From positions 868,001-932,000 of the forward strand of contig CAVZRC010000001.1 in the NCBI GenBank assembly GCA_963777695.1: a stretch of DNA of 64,000 nt. The letters run 5' to 3'. Positions within the stretch are counted from its first letter, which is position 1. Each line of letters starts with the position of its first letter. This document shows, one piece after another, positions 37,128-50,300 of this stretch. The position numbers and the translations under genes were made by a program. The notes beneath the pieces were generated by a model that was not told where the DNA came from, did no database searches, and worked only from the letters and a program-made list of their open reading frames with translations. This DNA comes from CAVZRC01 sp963777695. Its GTDB lineage: Bacteria > Planctomycetota > Planctomycetia > Isosphaerales > Isosphaeraceae.

Positions 37128-37733
37128 ATGGCCCTCGGCGAATCCACGCAGCGAGGGGAGAGCGAGCTTTCGGATTTCCTCAAGCGGATCCAGGCCGGTG
37201 ATGAGAGCGCCGCTCGCGAGTTGCTCGGCCGGTTCGAGGCGGAGGTCCGTCTGGTCGTCCGCCGGCAATTGCCGCGGCTGTTGAGGTCGCGGTTCGACTC
37301 GCTGGATTTCCTCCAGAGCGTCTGGGGCAGCTTCTTCCGTCGGATGCGCACGGCACCGACGGAATTCGAAGATTCGCGGCACCTTGTCGCATTCCTGGCG
37401 CGGGCTGCGAAGAATAAAGTGATCGACGAATACCGACGCGCGGCCAGTCGCAAGCACGACATGCATCGCGAAGAGCCGCTCTGGGGCGACGGCCGACGGC
37501 CGAACGACCTCCCCGACCCGATCGACTCGCCCAGCGAGGTGGCCCAGGCGCACGAGGTCTTCGTCCGGCTCCAGGAGCTGATGCCCGCCGAGCGTCGGAC
37601 CATCCTGGAGATGAAGGCCGAGGGCCTCTCGAGCAAGGATATCGGCGAGCGGCTGGGGATCAGCGAGCGGACCGTCCAGCGCGTCCTCGAGGAATTGAGG
37701 CGGCGAATGGAGTCGGAGTGGGGGACCTCGTGA
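37128..37733 (+). CDS. ECF-type RNA polymerase sigma factor (planctomycete kinase-linked type)
   Basis: 201 aa. Region 2: G-D-E-S-A-A-R-E-L-L and L-R-S-R-F-D-S-L-D-F-L-Q-S-V-W-G-S-F-F, with D-S-R-H-L-V-A-F-L-A-R-A-A-K-N-K-V-I-D-E-Y-R for -10 binding. Region 4: L-M-P-A-E-R-R-T-I-L-E-M-K-A-E-G-L-S-S-K-D-I-G-E-R-L-G-I-S-E-R-T-V-Q-R-V-L-E-E-L-R, the helix-turn-helix for -35 binding. ATG 37128 has GCGAGGAGG upstream. Its TGA overlaps the kinase ATG (TGATG), so sigma and kinase are translationally coupled; planctomycete ECF factors of this class are known to pair with Ser/Thr kinases, so signal transfer by phosphorylation rather than an anti-sigma factor is likely (inference). Confidence 0.9.
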   Translation: MALGESTQRGESELSDFLKRIQAGDESAARELLGRFEAEVRLVVRRQLPRLLRSRFDSLDFLQSVWGSFFRRMRTAPTEFEDSRHLVAFLARAAKNKVIDEYRRAASRKHDMHREEPLWGDGRRPNDLPDPIDSPSEVAQAHEVFVRLQELMPAERRTILEMKAEGLSSKDIGERLGISERTVQRVLEELRRRMESEWGTS

Positions 37734-40700
37734 TGAGCGTGTCGTCCGCCGGCCGGCGGACGTGGGAGGAGGCGTCCTCGCCCACCGCGGTCCGACTGGC
37801 CCGCGAGTACGAGCAAGCCTGGCGCGACTCCGACCACCGCCGACGCCGGCCCGATCCCAGTACGTTCCTCGAGGCCGCGGGTACGACCCTCGACAGCCCG
37901 GGCGCCCGGCTGGCCCTCCTGCGCGCCGACCTGACCTTGCGATGGGAGTCGGGCGAGAAGGTCGGCGCCCAGTGGTACCTCGACCAGTACGCCGACCTGA
38001 CCGACGACACGATCGTCGCGCTGATCTACGAGGAATTCTGCCTCCGCGAGGAGGATGAGGAGCACCCGGACCCCGCCGAGTTCCTCGCCCGGTTCGCCCG
38101 TGTCTCCGACCCGCTCCGCCGCGTGCTGGAGATCCATCAACTCGTCGGTTCCGGATCGACGGCCACGGGCCTCCTGGATGCGGGGGCCTCCGAGGGCTCC
38201 GTCGGCGCATTCCCCGAGGCTGGGGAGACCATCGCCGGATTCCACCTGGTCGAGGAGCTGGGCCGAGGCGCCTTCGCACGCGTCTTCCTCGCCCGCGAGC
38301 GGCAATTAGCCGACCGGCCCGTCGCACTGAAGGTCAGCCGACGCGGTTCACGCGAGCCGCAGACACTGGCGCGACTCCAGCATACCCATATCGTCCCGGT
38401 CCACTCCTATCGGATCGATCGCGCGACCGGGCTCCATTTGCTCTGCATGCCCTACTTCGGCCGGACCACTCTGGCCCAGGTGCTCACTCATTGCTTCGGC
38501 CGGAAGGACCGATCGGGGGACGCCTTGGTCGAGGCACTCGATCGGCTCGAGCCCGACGAGAGCGTCGCGGCCGGCCCGTCGGCCGGTCGGACGGCGCTGG
38601 CGCAGAGATCCCATGAACGCGCCGTCGCCTGGTGGGGAGCCCGGCTCGCCGAGGCCCTCGGCCATGCCCACGACCGCGACGTGCTCCATCGCGACATCAA
38701 GCCGTCCAACGTCCTGGTCACGTCCGACGGCATGCCCATGCTGCTCGACTTCAACCTGGCGCGCGAGCCGGTCGCGGAAGACGGCTCGGCCGCCGACCCC
38801 GACGCGCTGGGCGGGACCGTCGATTACATGTCCCCCGAACACCTCAGGGCGCTCGCCGAAGGCGGCCCGGAGGAGGTCGACGGCCGTTCCGATATCTACA
38901 GCCTCGGCGTGGTCCTTTACGAAGCCCTGACCGGCCGACGGCCATTCGACTCGCCCCGGCGCGGGTCGTCGGTCGTCGAGGCCCTCCTCCGCGCCGCCGA
39001 CGAACGCCAGCGGACGGCGCCCGGACCGCGTACGCTCGACCCGGCCATTCCGCCCGCGCTCGATGCGGTGGTCCGGCGCTGCCTCGAGCCCGATCCCGAC
39101 GATCGCTATCAACTCGCCGCCGACCTGGCCGCCGACCTCCATGCCGTCTCCAACGACCTGCCACTCGCCCACGCCCGTGAGCCCTGGGCCAGTCGCGTCC
39201 ACGGCTGGGTCCGGCGCCGGACTCGCCGGCTGGCAATGGGATTCGTGGTCCTGCTGGCACTGGGCGTGGCCCTGGGCTGGGCCGTCGTCGCCCTCATCGA
39301 CCGGGCGGAAAGCAAGGAGCTCGTTCGGAAGGAGTTGGATGCCGGGCTGGCCTCATTAGAGAACGGTGATTACGAGATCGCCACGAAGCAGCTCGACAGC
39401 ACGATCGACCTCATCGAGCATTTCGACAAGACGGACCTCCGGCAATATCCCTCGAAGTGGCGGGGCCTCCCCTCCACGATGAAATCGCTCGGGGACAAGG
39501 TGAGAGAGCTGCGTTTCGGGCCCAACCTGGATGAGATGCTGGGCGAGGCCAGCGCGAAGCGGATCCTCGCCGATCGGTTCGCCAAGACCCAAAAGGATGC
39601 CGATCGCCTCATCAAGGCGGCCGAGCGGCTCCGGTTTCGCCTCCTCCTCAACGGAAATCACGATCTGCCCGGGATCAAGCGTGAGATCGACGATATCTTT
39701 GCCCCCTTTTATGTCCTGAAGCAAGAAGATAACGATCGTCCCGACTGGACCAAGCTCGATCATGTCCTCAAGCCGCTCGATTCGCAGTGCGTGAGCCGGC
39801 TCAAGGTCAACGTCAACGAGCTACTGTTCTTCTGGATCTTCCAACTCGACGATTATCTCGCGTCATCGTTCCGAGTAGCCGTCGACGAGGCCCGGCGGGC
39901 GCCGGAGCGTCAAGCCATCGCCGAGCTGATCAAGGTCTGCGACCGTGCCCTGTTGTTCGCCGAGCCGAAGGAGCCATGGCAGGCGCTCCGGGCATGGCTG
40001 GAACAGCCGCGGATCGATCGCCGGGGCGCTCCGGATGTGATGTCGAGCCGGGGCGAGCCATACTTCGAGGGTGAGCCGCGGCAAATCCGCGACGAACGAT
40101 CGGCACTCGCCTCGTTCCAGTGGGCCCTGCTCAGTATCCGTGCCAATCGGACGCCCCGCGCCATCCAGTGGATGAAGCAGGCCGTCCGGCTCGAAGCCGG
40201 GCAATTACTGGTACTACTATTTCCTGGCCTTCCACGAGGATGCGTCCGGGTCGATGGACGATGCGCTCAATCATTACAGCAACGCGGTCGCCCTCAAGCC
40301 GAGGAGCCCATGGGTCCGGTTCGGCCGGGCCCGGCTGTATCGCTCCAAGGGCGACTGGTCGTCGGCAATCGAGGATCTGTCTACGGCCCTCGATGAATTG
40401 AAGAATCGACCCGAGGCCAGGCTAGTGCATCTCGAGCTGGGCTATGTTTACCAGGAATTGGGGGACTTCCCCCGGGCGCGACTCGAATACGATCGGGTCA
40501 TCCGGTCCGACGACCGCGACGACTACGGCCGCGCCGCCCGGTTGAACCGGGCGAACCTCGACGCCGAGTCCGGAAAGGTGGCCCGAGCCCTGGCCGAATA
40601 TGACGCCCTGCTTTCTCTCGACCTGGGCGACGCGGTGGTGCGCCAGAGCCGGGCCATCCTGGAGATGCGAATTGGCCGGGCCGACCTGGCCGAGAAGGAC

Positions 40701-41687
40701 TTCGGCGCGCTGCTGGAGATGGGCTTCCGGCTGAAAAATCCCGGCGAGATCCGCGCGGCGCGTGCGCTGGCCCGGCTCGTATCGGGACGGACCGCCGAGG
40801 CCGTCGAGGACGCGGGCGAGGCCCGACGCGCCTACCCCTGCCCGGCCCACGAACGGATCTGGCAGCGAGCCCTCCTGGCCGCCCGTCGATTCGAATCGCT
40901 CCAGTTCGACCGCCCCGATGGAATGTCCCTGCTCCCGATCGGCGGGAAGCCGCTCGACGCCGACCTCCGCCGCGCGGCCGATGGCCTGGCCCACCTGGCC
41001 GTGGGCCGAGATGAGTTGGCCTACCGGGCCACCCTGACACGGGCGGTCATCCTCTCGGCCCTCGGCGAACATGGCAGGGCGGTCGCCGCCGCGACCCGGG
41101 CCCTGGCGCTCTCGCCGTTCTCACCTTACGCCTACCTGATCCGGGCCAGGGTGTTCGCTTTCCACGGCGACCGCGATGCGGCGTTCGCCGACGTCGAGCG
41201 CGGGCTGGCTATCCGGCTGGACGAACCCGGCCTGATCGAGCTCCACGGCGCGTTGCTCCAGGCCTCCGGCGATCCGAAAGGCGCGATTGCGGACTACAAT
41301 CGGGCGATCGCCTGTTGCGAGCTGGATGGGATTCACGCCCGCAAAGCCTCCGCGCTGGTCGCCATCGGCCAGTACAGCGAGGCGATCCTGGAGTGGTCGA
41401 TGGCGTTGCGCCGCGACCCCGAACTCCCCGAGGCGTTCCTGGGTCGTGCCCGGACCCACATCCAGCTCGGTCGCACGGACTTGGCGCTGGCCGACCTGGA
41501 GCAGGCCGCGTCCTGGGCGCATTCCGACCCACGGATCGAGGTGGCGATCGTGGCCGCCTACTTCCATTGCCTGGGCGAACGACCCGATCACTTCCCGCGT
41601 TTCCTCGAACTCGCCCGACGCGCCGCTTCCGATTTCTGGCGGTCCCTCGATCACCATGCCCGTCCTCGCCGGACCGACGACCGATGA
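37733..41687 (+). CDS. Large Ser/Thr protein kinase with C-terminal TPR array, with a frame break
   Basis: About 1317 aa. N-terminal helical segment, then a kinase domain: P-loop L-G-R-G-A-F-A-R-V (near residue 175), V-A-L-K (about 199), H-R-D-I-K-P-S-N with Asp321, and D-F-N (Asp339) in place of the usual DFG, then G-T-V-D-Y-M-S-P-E-H-L and D-I-Y-S-L-G-V-V-L. One TM helix at about residues 501-523 follows, then a long external region. The frame is lost at about 40200; N-Y-W-Y-Y-Y-F-L-A-F-H-E-D continues one frame over into at least seven TPR-like units to 41687. The P-loop, Lys and HRD are intact, so activity is plausible. Translationally coupled to the ECF sigma factor; probably a membrane sensor kinase controlling it. 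Confidence 0.85.
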
Positions 41688-41692
41688 ACCGA

Positions 41693-43650
41693 TCAGGGCG
41701 TCTCGCGTCGGAGGCGGGAGCTCAGGGGACCATGCCGCCAGTGACCGATCCCGCCATTCGATCCGGGGACCGCGGACGGCTTGCCGCCCGTCGTCGTCGT
41801 CGAGGGTCGGCCACGCCTCAATCGCGACGATCCGGATGAGATCAAGGACAGGATGTCGGGGAAGAGCGGGCCGGCCGTCAGACCCAGCCCGATCGCCAGG
41901 CCACAGGCCGCTGTCAGGTAGTCCGGGGCTGTCGGCTCACCTTGAGGAAACTGGCACGAGGAGGCGAGCAATGCGGCGATCTCGTCCTCGTCGTATTCCT
42001 GTGCCGCGAGGATCGTCGAACGAGTATCCGGATCGAGGGATCCGGGGAGGCTCGCCAGCAAGGATTCCTGGTCGGGGGGGGCGGCCTGACCTCGGAAGCT
42101 GGTGACTTTGAGCGGGAACGCCCCCAGGCCCGCCATCGCAACGCACGTATCACCGGCCTTCGTTCGGCTCATCGAGTCCGCGCGGGTGTCCGATTCGTCG
42201 CGTTCGTACTGTGCGTACTCCAGCCGGCGCCGTCCGGCTTCGGCTTCCTCTTCGGTCTCCGATTCGTCGATCGACTGGTACAGTGCTCGTTCGTGCCGAT
42301 CCACGGCTGGCGTTAAATCGGCGAGGACGGTCGCCATCGCCGGCCCGAGCGGAGCCGCACTCCGCGAGGCCATCGGGCCGGAACTCACCCGGATGTTGAA
42401 GCTCCCCGACGGATCCTCGCCGGATTCGAGGTCGGCCGGGGTTGGCTTGGCCTGGTCCACGACGGTCGGAATCGCGTTCGCATCAATTTCGGCGACGAGG
42501 CTCGAGCCCGGGTCCATGGATGAACTGGGATCGGCCCCCTGCGCCCTATCGTGCTGGTCGTGAGGGCACCGATCCCGGTCCGGATCAGGCTGGTTATCGG
42601 CCCTTCCCAGGGGATTCCGGCGCCGATCGACGGGGATGTTCCCGTCTCCTGGCGCTGAATATCCATCAAGAACGGGACCTGGGGGGTTGCGGTCAACACG
42701 GTCCCGGACCCGGAGTTGCTACTCGACGGGACCGAGATCTGAACCAGCAGGTTTCCGCCCCCCATTGCGCCCGCGATCGAGACCGTGACGCTCCGGACCG
42801 ACGGCGAGGACGGCTGTGTCCCCGAGTACGGTGCGAGTTGGGCGATGGGATTGCCATCCCGACCGATCAAGATCAGCCCTTCGAAGGTCGGCGTTTCGCC
42901 GGGATTTTCACCCGGCAACCCATGGATACTCAAGTTGAACGATTGGGCGCCCTGATCGACCGGGATGACGAGGGTCATCGAGCGTTCAGGGCCATCGATC
43001 GACGACTCGAGCTCAACGTACCTCGCGTCAGGAATGCCCGAGACGTCCCCCGGGGCAAAAGGCCCCATGATCCCACTTTGGGCCAGGACCGCCCCTCCCC
43101 CTCCCTTCGTGAATACGGGGGATGCGATCGAGGGACCACTCGGTGTCGAACCCGACAGCGTGCCGGACCATGGCGACGCCCCGCTACCGTTCGTATCGAC
43201 CACGATCAATGGGTTTGTGGGTGTCTCGTCCACCGACGCGGTCGAGAACGCCGTCAAGGTCATGATCGGCGCGGAAGGCGGCCCGGGGGGCGGTCCCGTG
43301 CCAATCGAGCCCATGAAATTGGGAGTGACCACCTGCGGTGTATCGAGCGACAGGAGTGCGCCGCCCTGCGTCGATTCGAGCGGATTGACGGTCGGACTGA
43401 TCGAGGAGTTCGCGCGGATCGAATGCGAGTGCAGATGCAGGATCAGGACGGATGGGAGCGCAACCTGGTCCAGGGGGAATGTCGCGAGTTGCGGGAGCGA
43501 ATTGTTGGTGGAAAGCAAAACACGAGATTCCAGGGTCTCGAACGGTCCGTGGAGCACGCCCGGGGATCGCGAAGTCCGTCCGCGACTTCGCGAACCGCGA
43601 TCGGGTTCAATGCGCACTCCATTTCTATGGTCTTGACCCTGAAATGCCAC
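41693..43650 (-). CDS. LEPR-XLL type surface protein, with a frame break
   Basis: About 652 aa, starting at GTG 43650 (GGAG 6 nt upstream). Basic N-terminus then F-E-T-L-E-S-R-V-L-L-S, the LEPR-XLL motif, as in the protein at 32449. Gly/Ser/Thr/Pro-rich beta body (about residues 55-370) with no enzyme motif. Frame one runs to about 42385; from about 42525-42560 (near the C5 run 42533-42537) the second frame takes over with D-P-G-S-S-L-V-A-E-I-D, an acidic helical stretch (E-S-E-T-E-E-E-A-E) and a hydrophobic segment near the C-terminus (L-T-A-A-C-G-L-A-I-G-L-G-L-T-A-G). Function unknown; possibly envelope-anchored. It converges on the kinase with 5 nt between stops. Confidence 0.65.
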
Positions 43651-44325
43651 GTCAATCTCCGGCTCTTCCCTGAATGGTCCGCCTCGTCGGAAACCACGGA
43701 TATCTTCGGACGATGCAACCGCTTCGATCAGCCCGCGACGACTTTCTATGAAATGTCCCCTATCTTGTCTCTTCGAATTCTAGCGGCAAACGGCGACACA
43801 TGATCCCAAGAATCCCACAGCGCCGCCTCGTTTATCGAAAAATCGCCATCACGCACACATCCGTCATGCCTCCCGCAAGGCCATCGGGGACACCCGGCCA
43901 TTGTCCGTAAACTCTTGTCTAAATTGTTTTTGCGGAGCAATCGATGACGCGGTGGCCGGCTCCCACTGCACACGATCGCGCGATACGACCGGCAATATTG
44001 TCATTATCGGTCGAAGGCTCGGATGATTCGTCAAAGAAAAATGAATTCGGCACGTCAAGAGTTCGGGTCGAGGGAGTCTAAGGCAAGAGGGTCCGAACGA
44101 TTTCGTCGTCAACCCGGAGCGGAAACAACTCGATGGCGACCATTGCCATGGATCAAGAGGTACAATCGCCCCTGGGTCGATGGTTTCCGCGTGACGACCC
44201 GTAGAGGTTGATGGGCTCATCCGAACACTCGAGATTCCGGCTTCAGACCCGTCATGGGCAGGTCGGGTCACTTCCGCGATCGTGGACACGTCGCATCGAT
44301 GCAACAGCAGATGGAGGCAGCTCCC
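43651..44325. other. 675-nt divergent intergenic region
   Basis: Between the LEPR-XLL gene (minus) and the alpha-2-macroglobulin gene (plus); it should hold both promoters. Locally AT-richer around 43795-43950 and 44010-44060. No repeat or RNA that I can support. The SD GGAGG at 44313-44317 serves the next gene. Confidence 0.45.
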
Positions 44326-47300
44326 GTGAGACAACCGATCAGGATGCGGGTTCCCGTCGGAGTCGCCTTGATGGCGATCTTCGGCCTTGTGGCCCTCCGG
44401 TCCGTGGCGTTCGAGGTCGAGCCGGAGGCGGGATCGCCGGTCGTCGTATCGCCCGGGGGGCCGATCGAGCCGGCGGCGCCCGTGGTCCCGGCCGAGCTGG
44501 CCGCGGCGATGCAGGAAGGACGATACGACGACGTGCGCAGGGCATTGACCGCCCTGGCCGATGCCGCCAGGACGCCCGACGACCGTGCCTATTTCAAATA
44601 CCTCCGTGGCATCGCCGAACGACTCGCGGGAGCTCGCGATGCCGCCCGAGCTACGCTGCGGACCGCGCTCCAGGCCGCGCCGGCGACGCGATGGGCCGCC
44701 AAGATTCAGTACGAGCTCGCGGGGATCGAGCTCGCCTCGGGGAACCTGGAGGCCGCCGAGCAGTTGACCCGCGCGGAGGCCGAACTCCTCCTGGCCGGCG
44801 ACCGGAAGGATCGCCTGGCCGAGGTCTACCATGCGTACGCGCGGCAGTTGCTGGAGCCGAAGGATCCGGTGGTCCGGCCCGACCCCAAGGCCGCTTACGA
44901 CCTGCTCGACCAGGCACGAGACCTGGCCAAGAGCCCGGCCCTGCGCGCCCGGTTCCTGGTCGCGATGGGACGGGCGAGCCTGGCGGCCATGGATGTCAAC
45001 AAGGCCATCGAGAACTTCCAGGCTTATCTCAAGGAGTACCCCGACGGCGCAGACAGGCTCCGCGTGCGGCTCCAGCTCGGCGAGGCGCAGCGCCTGGCCC
45101 AGCAACTCCTCCCCGCGCGGCTGACCTGGACCGACCTGGTGCGCGACATCCAGCGTCTTGGGCCGGCCGAACAGACACCGGAAATGGCCTCGATCCGGGC
45201 CCAGGCCCTCTCCGAGATCCCCTCGACATTCGGCATGCCGAATCCTCCCGACAACACCAGCCTCAACCTGGGCGTCGCGGCCATCAAGCGATTCCTCGAC
45301 ACCGCACCCGCCCACCCGAGGGCCGTCCGTGCCGCCTTCCAGATCGGCGCCGCCTACCAGGTGCGGGGAAAGGACACCCAGGCTCTCGATGGCTTCGCAC
45401 GCTTCCAGAAGGAGGAAGGATTCCGGATCGAGTCCGACGAGGCCCGTCGGGACTGGGCCGAGCTCTCCATGACGGCCTCGTTCCAGGTCGGACGGATCCT
45501 CCTCGGGCAACAGCAATTCGCCGAGGCGATCGCCGCCTGGAAGGGCTACCTGGCCAGATTCCCCAACGGCCCTCAGAGCGCCGATGCCCAGCGTGCGATC
45601 CTCGAGACGCAGCTCGCGATCGCGGCCGACCATCTCGACCGCGGCCACTTCCCGGAGGCCCGCGCCGCCTGGTCCGAGTTCGTCGCGCAGAACCCGCTCG
45701 ACGCGAGGCTCCCGGCGATCCTGTTCCGGATCGGCGAGAGTTTCGAGAAGGAGAAGCGGTTCGATCGGGCGATCACCGCCTGGGAGCCCTTGACGAGCAA
45801 GTTTCCCGGCAGCGAACCGGCTGCCCACGCCCAGTTCGCGATCGCCGCGATCTTCGAGACTGAGAAAGGCGACCCCGCCGAGGCCATCGAGCGATTCCGC
45901 AAGATCTCGGTCGAGCCCTGGCAGTCGCAGGCACGCCAGAGGATCGCCGTCATGGAGGCGAAACACCTCGTGGTCGTCACGCCCCGCACGTTCCGGTCCG
46001 GCGAGGACGCCCATCTGAAAATCACCACGCGCAACCTCGAGACGCTCAACTTCACCGCGTACAAGCTGAGCGCCGAGGCGTATTTCCGCAAGAAGAATGC
46101 ATTGAACGCGGTGGAGACGCTCGACATCGGCCTCGTCGCACCCGACGCCTCCTGGACTGCGCCGGTCCCCGGCTATGCGCGATACAAGCCCGTCGAAGCG
46201 TCGTATGACCTGAAGAAGCTGCAGCTCCCGGGCGTCTACGTGGTGAAGGTCACCGACGAGAAGACGTTCCAGGCCACCACCCTCGTTGTCGGCAGCGATA
46301 TCGACGCCATCGTCAAGACGTCACGCGACCAGATCCTGGTCTTCGCCCAGGACATGAAGACCGGCCAGGGCCGCGCCGGTGCGCGCGTGCTCGTGGCGGA
46401 CGGCGGACAGGTTGTCTTCGAGGCGACGACCGGACCGGACGGCGTCCTGCTCCGCAACTGGGAGTCCCCTCGCAATCTGAATCAGGATCTGAGCTACCTG
46501 ATCCTGGATGGGCCGCACGTCGCCGGCTCGCACCTGGCCGTCCCCAACCAGGTCGCGCAGGGACTGAGCCCGCGCGCTTACATCGACACCGACCGGCCGG
46601 CCTATCGGCCGGGCCAGAAGGTTTCGATCCGCGGCGTGGTCCGCGAAGTCCGCGAGGGCCAGTATGCCAATGTCCCCGGCGCGGTCTACCGCCTCGAGGT
46701 CGCCGACAGTCGCGGCCGGCTGATCGTCGCCCGTCCGGTGACCCTCTCGGACTTCGGTACATTCCACGACTCGGTCCCGCTCGACGCCGCCGCACCGCTG
46801 GGCACTTACCGGATCACCGTCTCCCAGCCGGGCAAGAGCGTCTTCTCGGGCGGTTTCGAAGTCCAGTCCTACCAGCTCGAGCCGATCGACCTGAGCTTCG
46901 AGCTCAAGCAGAGCGTGGTCTACCGCGGCGAGACGGTCCAGGCGGACGTGGTCGCGCGCTACCAGTACGGTGCCCCGATGGCCTCGCGGCCGATCGAGGT
47001 CGCCCTCCCCGACGGCCGGACGCTGTACGGTCAGACCGACGCCGCCGGCAAGTATCACGTCGCGTTCTCGACCGAGGGATTCGCCGAGGAGCAGACGCTC
47101 CGCCTCACCGCCCGGTTGCCGCAGGATAACGTGAGCCAGCCGGCCACGATACGGCTGGCGGTCCGGGCCTTCGAGATCGGCCTGAGCACCGCTCGGGATG
47201 TCTACCTCGACGGCGAATCGTTCCCGCTCCAGGTCGTCACCACCGACGCGCAGGGCGAGCCGATCGGCGAGTCGCTCTCGGCGACGCTGGTCAAGCAGGT

Positions 47301-50300
47301 CACGACCGAGGGCCGCGTCACCGAGCGCGACGTCCTGCGCAAGACCATGGAGACGGACCCCAAGACCGGCCGGGGCTCGTTGTCGTTCCGCGCCGACGAC
47401 CCGCAAGGCGGCCAGTACCTCCTCCGCGTCGCCGGGACCGACCGGTTCGGCACGCCGATCGTCGCCGATCGTGCGATCTTCGTCTCCGGCAAGAAAGATG
47501 AGACCAAGCTGCGACTCTTGACCGATCGCCAGCGTTACAAGGTCGGCGAGCAAGCGAGCGTCAACCTGCACAGCCGGGGCCGTGCCGGCACGGCGCTACT
47601 CGCCTGGGAGGCCGAGCGCATCCTCTCCTACCGGATCGTCACGCTCAAGGAGGGGGACAATGCACTGTCCTGGCAGGTCGACGGCGCGCAGTTCCCCAAC
47701 TTCACGCTGACCTCGACGCGGATGTGGCAGAACGAGAGTGACGAGGCCAGGCTCGACATCCAGGTCGAGCGGGATTTGCGCGTCACGGTCAAGCCGGCCA
47801 AATCGGTGGTCGGGCCGGGCGAACCGGTCGAGCTCGATGTTACTGCCGTTGACCAGCTCGGACGGCCCGTCTCGGCTGAGCTGTCGATCGCGATGGTCGA
47901 CCAGTCGCTCCTCCGGCTGTTCCACGACTCAAAGCCATCGATCGGTCCCTTCTTCTACAACCAGGCCCGCACCGGCGCGTTCGCGACCGAGGCGACTAAC
48001 ACGTTTCGGTACGAACCGCCCACGGTCGCCGTCTCTCAGGCGGTGGTCGATGAATCCGAGCGCGCGGCGGCGATGGCGGCCAATGCCGCCGACCGGGGAC
48101 GGATCATGCAGGAGGCCCAGGGACAGGTCCTGGCCCTCGTACCGATGTCTGCGCCATCGGCTCCCGAGCCCGCTTCTCCACCGGCCGTCGATCTCCTGCG
48201 CCGACGTCCGATGGTGGGACGAGCGTTGGCGGGAGGCGGTCGGGGGGATGCCGGGGTGGACTCGCTCCAAGGGGCCGAACTCGCCGACGAGAAGGACAAG
48301 GCCTTGGGGGACGCGAAGGGGACGGCGTTCGCGAGGTCCTTCAGCGATCTCTCGGAAGAGAAAGCTGCAACCCTGGGTAAACGATCCACCTTCGCCGCCA
48401 TGGCTCCCAGTAAGAGCCTTTTCCCCATCGAGAAGCCATCTTCTCGTGAGAAGTCTGTCGAGACGGCCTACTGGAACCCCGCCGTCGTCACGGACAAGGA
48501 CGGGAAGGCCCAGGTTACTTTCAAGGCCCCAAGTGCCCTGTCCGAGTACCGGATCACGGCGAGGGGCGTCACCGGCTCCGACACGCTGGCCGGTCAATCG
48601 ACCACGTCCCTGACGGTCCGCAAGAATTTCTTCGTCGACCTGAAGGTCCCCGCCTCGCTCACCCAGGGCGACAAGCCGCGATTCATCGCGCAAGTCCACA
48701 ATATGGGCGTTCGCGGCACGGTCGCGCTCCGGCTGGCGATCTACGCCGGCGATCGCGACGATGTCCTACTCCGCACGATCGAGCTGAAGGAAGACGGCGT
48801 GGCCGAAGCCATCTTCGAGCCGTTCGAGGTCCCCGACGGCGATTCGGTCCGCTCGACCCTGACGGGCTCGGTGGGCGAGATCAAGGACGAGCTGATCGTC
48901 GAGATCCCGATCCATCCCTGGGGCGTCCCGGTCTTCGCCTCGGCCTCCGGGACCGGCCGCGAGAGCACGACGGCCTTCATCGGGCTGCCATCCGGCCGGA
49001 CCTATGAGAATCTTGACATGCTGATCTCCGTCTCGCCGAGCGTGCAGCGGATGCTGATCGAGCTGGCACTGGGTCGGGATGCGCGCGCCTACCGGGATCA
49101 TCTCGGCGCGCATTCCGCCGCCAGGGTGCTCCCGGCGCCGACCAACACGACGGCCGACCGCGCCGCCGAGTTAATGGCGGCAACCTCTGCGCCTGGGTTA
49201 TCTCCGCGAGGCCCGCGCCGCCGCCGCCCCGGAGGCGCGTCGGTTGACCGAGCGGATTCAGGGCCTGGTCGCCGAGCTGACCGCCGCGCAGAACCCCGAC
49301 GGCGGCTGGCCCTGGGTCTCTCGCGAAGCCTCGACGCAACCGGGTCGGAATCGGCGTCCCGACGTTCCCTGCGAACGCCTGACCTCGGCGTCGGTCTTCT
49401 GGGCGATGGCCTCGGCCGAACCGCTGGGCCTGCTGACGGATCCCAAGACCCTCGACCTGGGGACGGCCTACCTCAGCCGGGAATTCGCCGGGCTCAGCGG
49501 CGACGATCTCGAGACCCGCGCCGCCTTGCTTCATGCGTTGAGCACCCGCCGAGCGGCCGGCTTCGAGGCGGCGAACAGCCTGAATCGATCGCGGAACGCT
49601 CTGTCCGACTCCGCCTTGGCCTATCTCGCGCTCACTTTCGCCAACCTGGATCGCGGCTCGATGGCCGGCGAGCTGATCGGAATCCTCGGCCCTCGGGCCA
49701 AGACGGAGGCCAATGCCCCGGGCCGTCCGGCTCGACTGTACTGGGACCGCGCCGGTCGTCCGCCGTTCACCCGGTCCGTATCCGAGATCACGGCCCTCGT
49801 GACCTTGGCCTATGCCCGGGTCCGTCCCCAGGCCCCCGAGCTCGAGCGCGCCGTCGACTGGCTCGTGGCGCACCGCATCGGAGCCGGATGGCTGCCGCAC
49901 AAGGCCAAGGGTCCGGCATTGGCGGCGCTGGCATCCTATTACGGCCGGGCTCAGGCCGCCGAGGACCGATACCGGTTGACCGTATCGGTCAACGACACCC
50001 AGGTCGCCGTTCTCGACGTGCTCGGCACCGCCGAGGACAAGGTCGTCGCCGTCCCGAGGGCGGCGCTCAAGCTCGGCCAACCCAACCGCGTCCGGTTCGA
50101 CATGGAGGGTCGCGGTCAGTTCGGATACGCCGCCACCCTCTCGGGGTTCACCCGCGAGTTCGGCCCGGATCAGGATCCGCACCAATCGCGTGGCGAGGAT
50201 CGAGCGCCGCGCCTACTACCCCACGCCCCGAGAGCTCGACGGCAAGCCCATGGCGATCGGTTTCCAGGTCGCCGTCCACGCGAGCCACTTCGAGAACCTC

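Noticed and set aside
43864..46014. 716-codon minus-strand frame
   Set aside because: Antisense to the TPR part of the alpha-2-macroglobulin gene; no conserved motif.
49140..50200. Programmed frameshifting in the alpha-2-macroglobulin gene
   Set aside because: No slippery sequence or stimulatory structure is visible, and similar breaks occur all over the window; sequence error is simpler.
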